DNA from: Chloroflexota bacterium | GTDB lineage: Bacteria; Chloroflexota; UBA11872 | Reading direction: 5' to 3' | Length of the DNA: 64,000 nucleotides | Assembly (NCBI GenBank): GCA_022821645.1 | Contig: JAJEDE010000023.1 | Location: 1 to 64,000, forward strand | Shown here: positions 60,963 through 64,000 of the stretch, piece by piece | Numbering within the stretch: the first letter of the stretch is position 1 | How the letters are laid out: every line of letters begins with the position of its first letter | Notes under the pieces: generated by a model | Seen by the model: the letters and a program-made list of their open reading frames with translations, nothing else | What the model was told of the DNA's origin: nothing | Database searches by the model: none | Program-made: the position numbers and the translations under genes

Positions 60963-61925
60963 GTGGCCGTGACGGATGGGCAGTGCAACGCTCGTTCTCG
61001 CGCCGCCGTGGTCGGCGCGGGACGCATGGGGCACGGCATCGCCCTGGAGGCGGCGCGCGGCGGCTTTCAGGTCTCGATCTACGACACGCAAGCAGGTCGG
61101 GCGGAGGCAGCCATTGCGGAAGCCAGGGCCGACGCCGCCGACCTGGTGGCGGCGGGCGTCATCCACGCGGCCGACATTCCGTCGATCATTGGACGGCTGG
61201 CCCCAGCGAACGACCTGGAGAGCGCCGCGGCAGGTGCGGAGGTCGTCTTCGAGGCGGTGGCGGAGGACCTGGAGATCAAGCGCGGGGTGTTCGCCCGGCT
61301 CGACCGGGCGGCGCCGGCGGCGGCATTGTTGCTCTCGAACACGTCCAGCCTGGCCATCAGCGATATCGCGGCGGCCTGCGAGCGGCCCGAGCGGGTGGCG
61401 CTGGCGCACTGGATTCTGCCGCCGCATCTAATTCCAGCGGTGGAGGTGGCGCCGGGGCCGCAGACGAGTCCGGCAACCATTGAGGCCGTGCGCGCGCTGC
61501 TGGAGCGGCTGGGGAAGTGGCCGGTGGTGCTGGAGCGGGAGATGCCGGGTTACCTGATCAACCGCCTGCAGTTCGCGCTGCTGCGCGAGGCGATGGACCT
61601 GGTGGGGCAGGGGGTGGCGTCGGCCGAGGAGATCGACCGCGCGGTTCGCGGGTCCATCGCGCGACGGATGCCCGTGATGGGTCTATTCGGGCAGGCCGAC
61701 CTGGCGGGGCTGGACGTGTACCGGCAGATCTTCAGGTACCTGGCGGCGGACCTGTGCAGGTCCGCCGGACCTCCGCAAGCCCTGGACGATGCAGTACGAG
61801 CGGGAAACACCGGCGCCGCCGTCGGGCAAGGGTTCTACTCGTGGAGCGCGGATCAGCGCGACGAGGCCTTGCGGCGTCGCAATGCCGAGTTGATCCGGTT
61901 ACTTCGGGCGGACGGGGGCGGCTGA
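60963..61925 (+). CDS. 3-hydroxyacyl-CoA dehydrogenase family protein
   Basis: A 320-residue enzyme starting with GTG. A-A-V-V-G-A-G-R-M-G-H-G-I-A is the NAD motif, the acidic residue after strand 2 is in I-Y-D-T-Q, and S-N-T-S-S-L and A-H-W-I-L-P-P-H replace the usual F-x-x-P motif around the catalytic His. The C-terminal domain has P-G-Y-L-I-N-R-L-Q-F-A-L. It would oxidise 3-hydroxyacyl-CoA or a related hydroxyacid. It overlaps the oppositely directed MATE-like gene by 27 bases. Confidence 0.88.
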   Translation: MAVTDGQCNARSRAAVVGAGRMGHGIALEAARGGFQVSIYDTQAGRAEAAIAEARADAADLVAAGVIHAADIPSIIGRLAPANDLESAAAGAEVVFEAVAEDLEIKRGVFARLDRAAPAAALLLSNTSSLAISDIAAACERPERVALAHWILPPHLIPAVEVAPGPQTSPATIEAVRALLERLGKWPVVLEREMPGYLINRLQFALLREAMDLVGQGVASAEEIDRAVRGSIARRMPVMGLFGQADLAGLDVYRQIFRYLAADLCRSAGPPQALDDAVRAGNTGAAVGQGFYSWSADQRDEALRRRNAELIRLLRADGGG

Positions 61926-63266
61926 GGCGGACTTGCCGGCGACCGGGCGCGTGGCCGGGTCCATGCCGAAGAAGCGACGGCCGACCAGGTAGGCGGCGCC
62001 TGCCTCGGTACCCATGGCGGCGATGCGGGCGACGGCGCCCACGCCAGCGCCGGTCCAGCCGGCCAGCGGCGTGATGAGGAACAGGAACGAGGCCATCATC
62101 AACAGCCGGGAGAAGGCAGTGAAGGCGACGCGTCGCGTCCTGCGCTGGTTCATGGTCATGGACTGGTAGAACTGGCGCACCGCCATCAAGAGCGGGAAGG
62201 CGGAGAGGATCTTCAGGGCGGTAATGGCGTCCGGGACCAGGGCCTCCGGGGCACCCACCAGGTCGGCGATGACGAGACGGTTCAGCGGGGTGAAGGCGAT
62301 CAGGGCCATGAGACCGCCCATGCCGAGCCCCACGCCATAGACGAAGCGGCGGGCGCGGCGCTGCTGATCGGCGTCGCGCCCGAGTACCAGCACCACTTGC
62401 CGCAAAGCCGCCATGGCGGTGAGCGGCAACATGCCGAGGCTGAAAGCCACGCGGAAGGCCCCGACCGTTGCCTCGGGATTGGGCAGTCGCAGCAGCCCGG
62501 CATTCACCATGGGGTGACCGATGGTGAGGGCGAACTGGGTGATGATGAGCGGGATCAGGAAGCCGGTGAGGTAGCGGAAGTCCAGCGGCGCCTCGCCCGC
62601 CGGGTCGGGGGCGTAGGGGGCGGTGCGGTCGACCTGGCGGACGAGCAGCACGGCCAGCGCGCCCTCGATTACGGCCACGATGACCCAGACCACGGCGGCG
62701 CTGTAGATGCCGGGAACGGGAAGCTGCGGGACAACGCCGAGGCCGAGCGCGATCAACACCACCTGGCCGACGGCCGGGGCCACCCAGATCAGGTTCGAGC
62801 GACGCCGGTGCGCCAGTTGCGCCAGGTTGAAGACGCGCAGCAGGTTGAACAGCGGGATAGCCAGCGAGATGCGCATCATGGTCATCACCTCGGGCAGCAG
62901 GCTCTCGGGCGTCCCCATTGCGAAGCGGAAGAAGGTCTCGCCGATCCCGGGCAGTGCAAACAGGGTGCTGACACCGGTGATGACCGCCATGTACAGGAAC
63001 ATGTAGCGCTGAATGACGGCGAAGGACTGGCGGCCGCGAACCAGCACCAGATAGGCGCTCTGAATGGCGGTGCCGGAGGCGCTGAGGATCTGGACAACGC
63101 TGGCGACGATGGCGAAGGCCGCCAGCGACGTTTCCGGGTCGACCGCGCGCGAGATGCCGGCATCCAGCACCGGATTGCGCAGCGTTTGGAACACCTGCGC
63201 GGCGGCCAGCGGGAGAAAGAACACCGCCATTGCGCGGTAGGTCGTCGGAGCAGCGGTACTCGCCAC
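61899..63266 (-). CDS. MATE/ANKH-like multi-pass membrane transporter
   Basis: A 455-residue protein with about twelve hydrophobic helices, beginning with GTG at 63266 (an ATG 12 codons later is possible). Two halves of similar organisation (F-L-P-L-A-A-A-Q-V-F-Q-T-L-R-N-P-V-L-D and F-L-I-P-L-I-I-T-Q-F-A-L-T-I-G-H-P-M-V-N-A-G) are typical of MOP flippase-type transporters such as MATE or the ANKH-related group. The substrate is unknown. Confidence 0.72.
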   Translation of the reverse strand: MASTAAPTTYRAMAVFFLPLAAAQVFQTLRNPVLDAGISRAVDPETSLAAFAIVASVVQILSASGTAIQSAYLVLVRGRQSFAVIQRYMFLYMAVITGVSTLFALPGIGETFFRFAMGTPESLLPEVMTMMRISLAIPLFNLLRVFNLAQLAHRRRSNLIWVAPAVGQVVLIALGLGVVPQLPVPGIYSAAVVWVIVAVIEGALAVLLVRQVDRTAPYAPDPAGEAPLDFRYLTGFLIPLIITQFALTIGHPMVNAGLLRLPNPEATVGAFRVAFSLGMLPLTAMAALRQVVLVLGRDADQQRRARRFVYGVGLGMGGLMALIAFTPLNRLVIADLVGAPEALVPDAITALKILSAFPLLMAVRQFYQSMTMNQRRTRRVAFTAFSRLLMMASFLFLITPLAGWTGAGVGAVARIAAMGTEAGAAYLVGRRFFGMDPATRPVAGKSASAAPVRPK

Positions 63267-63366
63267 GTACGGATTCCCTGGTAGCGCCGCCCTGACTATG
63301 GCGAAGTGAGCGGCAATCGCTCAAACGCCGGGCAGTACGTCAGGCTCTCGGTGGTACGGTTCGGGG

Positions 63367-64000
63367 GTGAGCAGTTCGTTACCGGCGGCCGTGTTTTTCG
63401 ATGCGTACGGCACGCTGATTCACTTTCCAGCCGACCCCTCGCCGTTCGACTACATGGCCGACGCGGTGCGACGGGCGGGGGTGGACTTGCCGCGTGAGCG
63501 GCTGGATGCGGCGCTGCACGCCGAGATGCGGTACTTCAAGGCGCATTTCTCCGGCGTCCGGACGGCGGAGGACTTTCAGCGACTCAAGCTTGACGACGCG
63601 CGGGTGTACGTGGAGGAGCTTGGCGACACGGGGCCGGTGCGCCTGGACGTTGAGCATATGGCCGCCGAACTGCACGAGGCCTTTGCGACCCGGGTGCTTC
63701 CCGATGCCTGGCCGGCGATTGACGTGGTGAAAGCGGCCGGGGTGCGGGTTGGCGTGCTGAGCAACTACAGCTACCTGCTGCCGCTGGTGCTTGACGGGTT
63801 AGGGCTGGCTGACCGGCTGGATCCCATCGTCTTCTCGGCGGCGGTGGGCGCGGAAAAGCCAGATCGGCGTATTTTCGAAACCGCGGCCGACGCGGTGGGC
63901 GCGGAGCTGGCCGACTGCGTCCTGATCGGCGACGACCTGGAGAACGACGTGGCGGGCGGCCGCAATTGCGGGATGCCGGTGGTGTGGATCGCGCGCGATG
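63367..64000 (+). CDS. HAD family hydrolase (truncated by window end)
   Basis: The first 211 residues of a haloacid-dehalogenase-type phosphatase. A-V-F-F-D-A-Y-G-T-L holds the nucleophile Asp, V-L-S-N-Y-S motif II, G-A-E-K-P-D the Lys, and L-I-G-D-D-L-E-N-D-V the acidic motif IV. A cap domain of about 70 residues is inserted after the first motif. Start is GTG at 63367, 6 bases after a TACGGT box, again close to a leaderless layout. The C-terminus is missing. Confidence 0.87.
   Translation, partial: MSSSLPAAVFFDAYGTLIHFPADPSPFDYMADAVRRAGVDLPRERLDAALHAEMRYFKAHFSGVRTAEDFQRLKLDDARVYVEELGDTGPVRLDVEHMAAELHEAFATRVLPDAWPAIDVVKAAGVRVGVLSNYSYLLPLVLDGLGLADRLDPIVFSAAVGAEKPDRRIFETAADAVGAELADCVLIGDDLENDVAGGRNCGMPVVWIARD

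Overview
The window is visibly GC-rich bacterial chromosome. Genes are packed tightly on both strands, with many ATGA or GTGA start/stop overlaps, frequent GTG starts and some TTG starts. There is no rRNA, CRISPR array, insertion sequence or phage structural module. The gene mix resembles Chloroflexota of the SAR202 or sponge-associated type: many SDR and Gfo/Idh/MocA oxidoreductases, sugar-phosphate isomerase-like TIM barrels, HpcH/HpaI aldolase, beta-hydroxyacid dehydrogenases, phytanoyl-CoA dioxygenases, a sulfatase and a DUF3604 protein. That placement is an inference from gene content, not a phylogeny. An exact 16-bp parS sequence at 22832-22847 suggests a chromosomal, fairly origin-proximal location.

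Layout. (1) 1-2900 is a small accessory strip: a partial XRE/ImmA-IrrE-type regulator, the decayed remnant of a restriction endonuclease, a DUF4258/DUF2283 pair, a VapB/VapC pair, and several copies of a short dispersed repeat. (2) 2906-12349 holds an SDR plus TIM-barrel operon, a VOC protein, a sulfatase, a GYD protein, an epimerase and a C45 acyltransferase. It also holds the most striking gene of the window, a thioredoxin-like/NHL-repeat protein whose active site reads Cys-UGA-Ile-Asn-Cys with a SECIS-like hairpin just downstream, a probable selenoprotein. (3) 12356-20495 holds an SDR, a tandem duplication of a 460-residue beta-propeller protein together with its promoter, a Tat-type L,D-transpeptidase, an arsenate-reductase-like protein, an HD hydrolase and a secreted double-Cache protein. 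(4) 20603-27459 holds DUF3604, parS, a DegT aminotransferase, purE, an isocitrate dehydrogenase and an AAA ATPase.

(5) 28024-34764 is a minus-strand catabolic run: FMN reductase, 3-hydroxyisobutyrate-dehydrogenase-like protein, HpcH/HpaI aldolase, two tandem nucleoside phosphorylases and KatG. A 46-residue membrane peptide lies upstream of katG. (6) 35166-47808 mixes three phytanoyl-CoA dioxygenases, an oxidoreductase, rmlB, a CPBP protease, an unusual tRNA-Arg(GCG), an aldo/keto reductase, a membrane-anchored molybdopterin oxidase, and a thioredoxin plus CcdA pair that forms a transmembrane thiol relay. (7) 47893-55838 contains tRNA-Cys, a three-domain HTH/DEDDh/GIY-YIG nuclease, a holin-like membrane protein, a second catabolic run (beta-hydroxyacid dehydrogenase, TIM-barrel isomerase, DapA-like aldolase, SDR) and PolX. 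(8) 56009-64000 has an apparently leaderless zinc-ribbon peptide, another TIM-barrel protein, large membrane proteins, a 3-hydroxyacyl-CoA dehydrogenase, a MATE/ANKH-like transporter and the start of a HAD hydrolase.

Taken together, the window encodes heterotrophic scavenging of sugars or sugar acids, nucleosides, sulfate esters and alkyl or hydroxy acids, supported by periplasmic thiol-redox and peroxide defence. Coordinates of starts are judged by eye from ribosome-binding sites and overlaps. No database search was possible.
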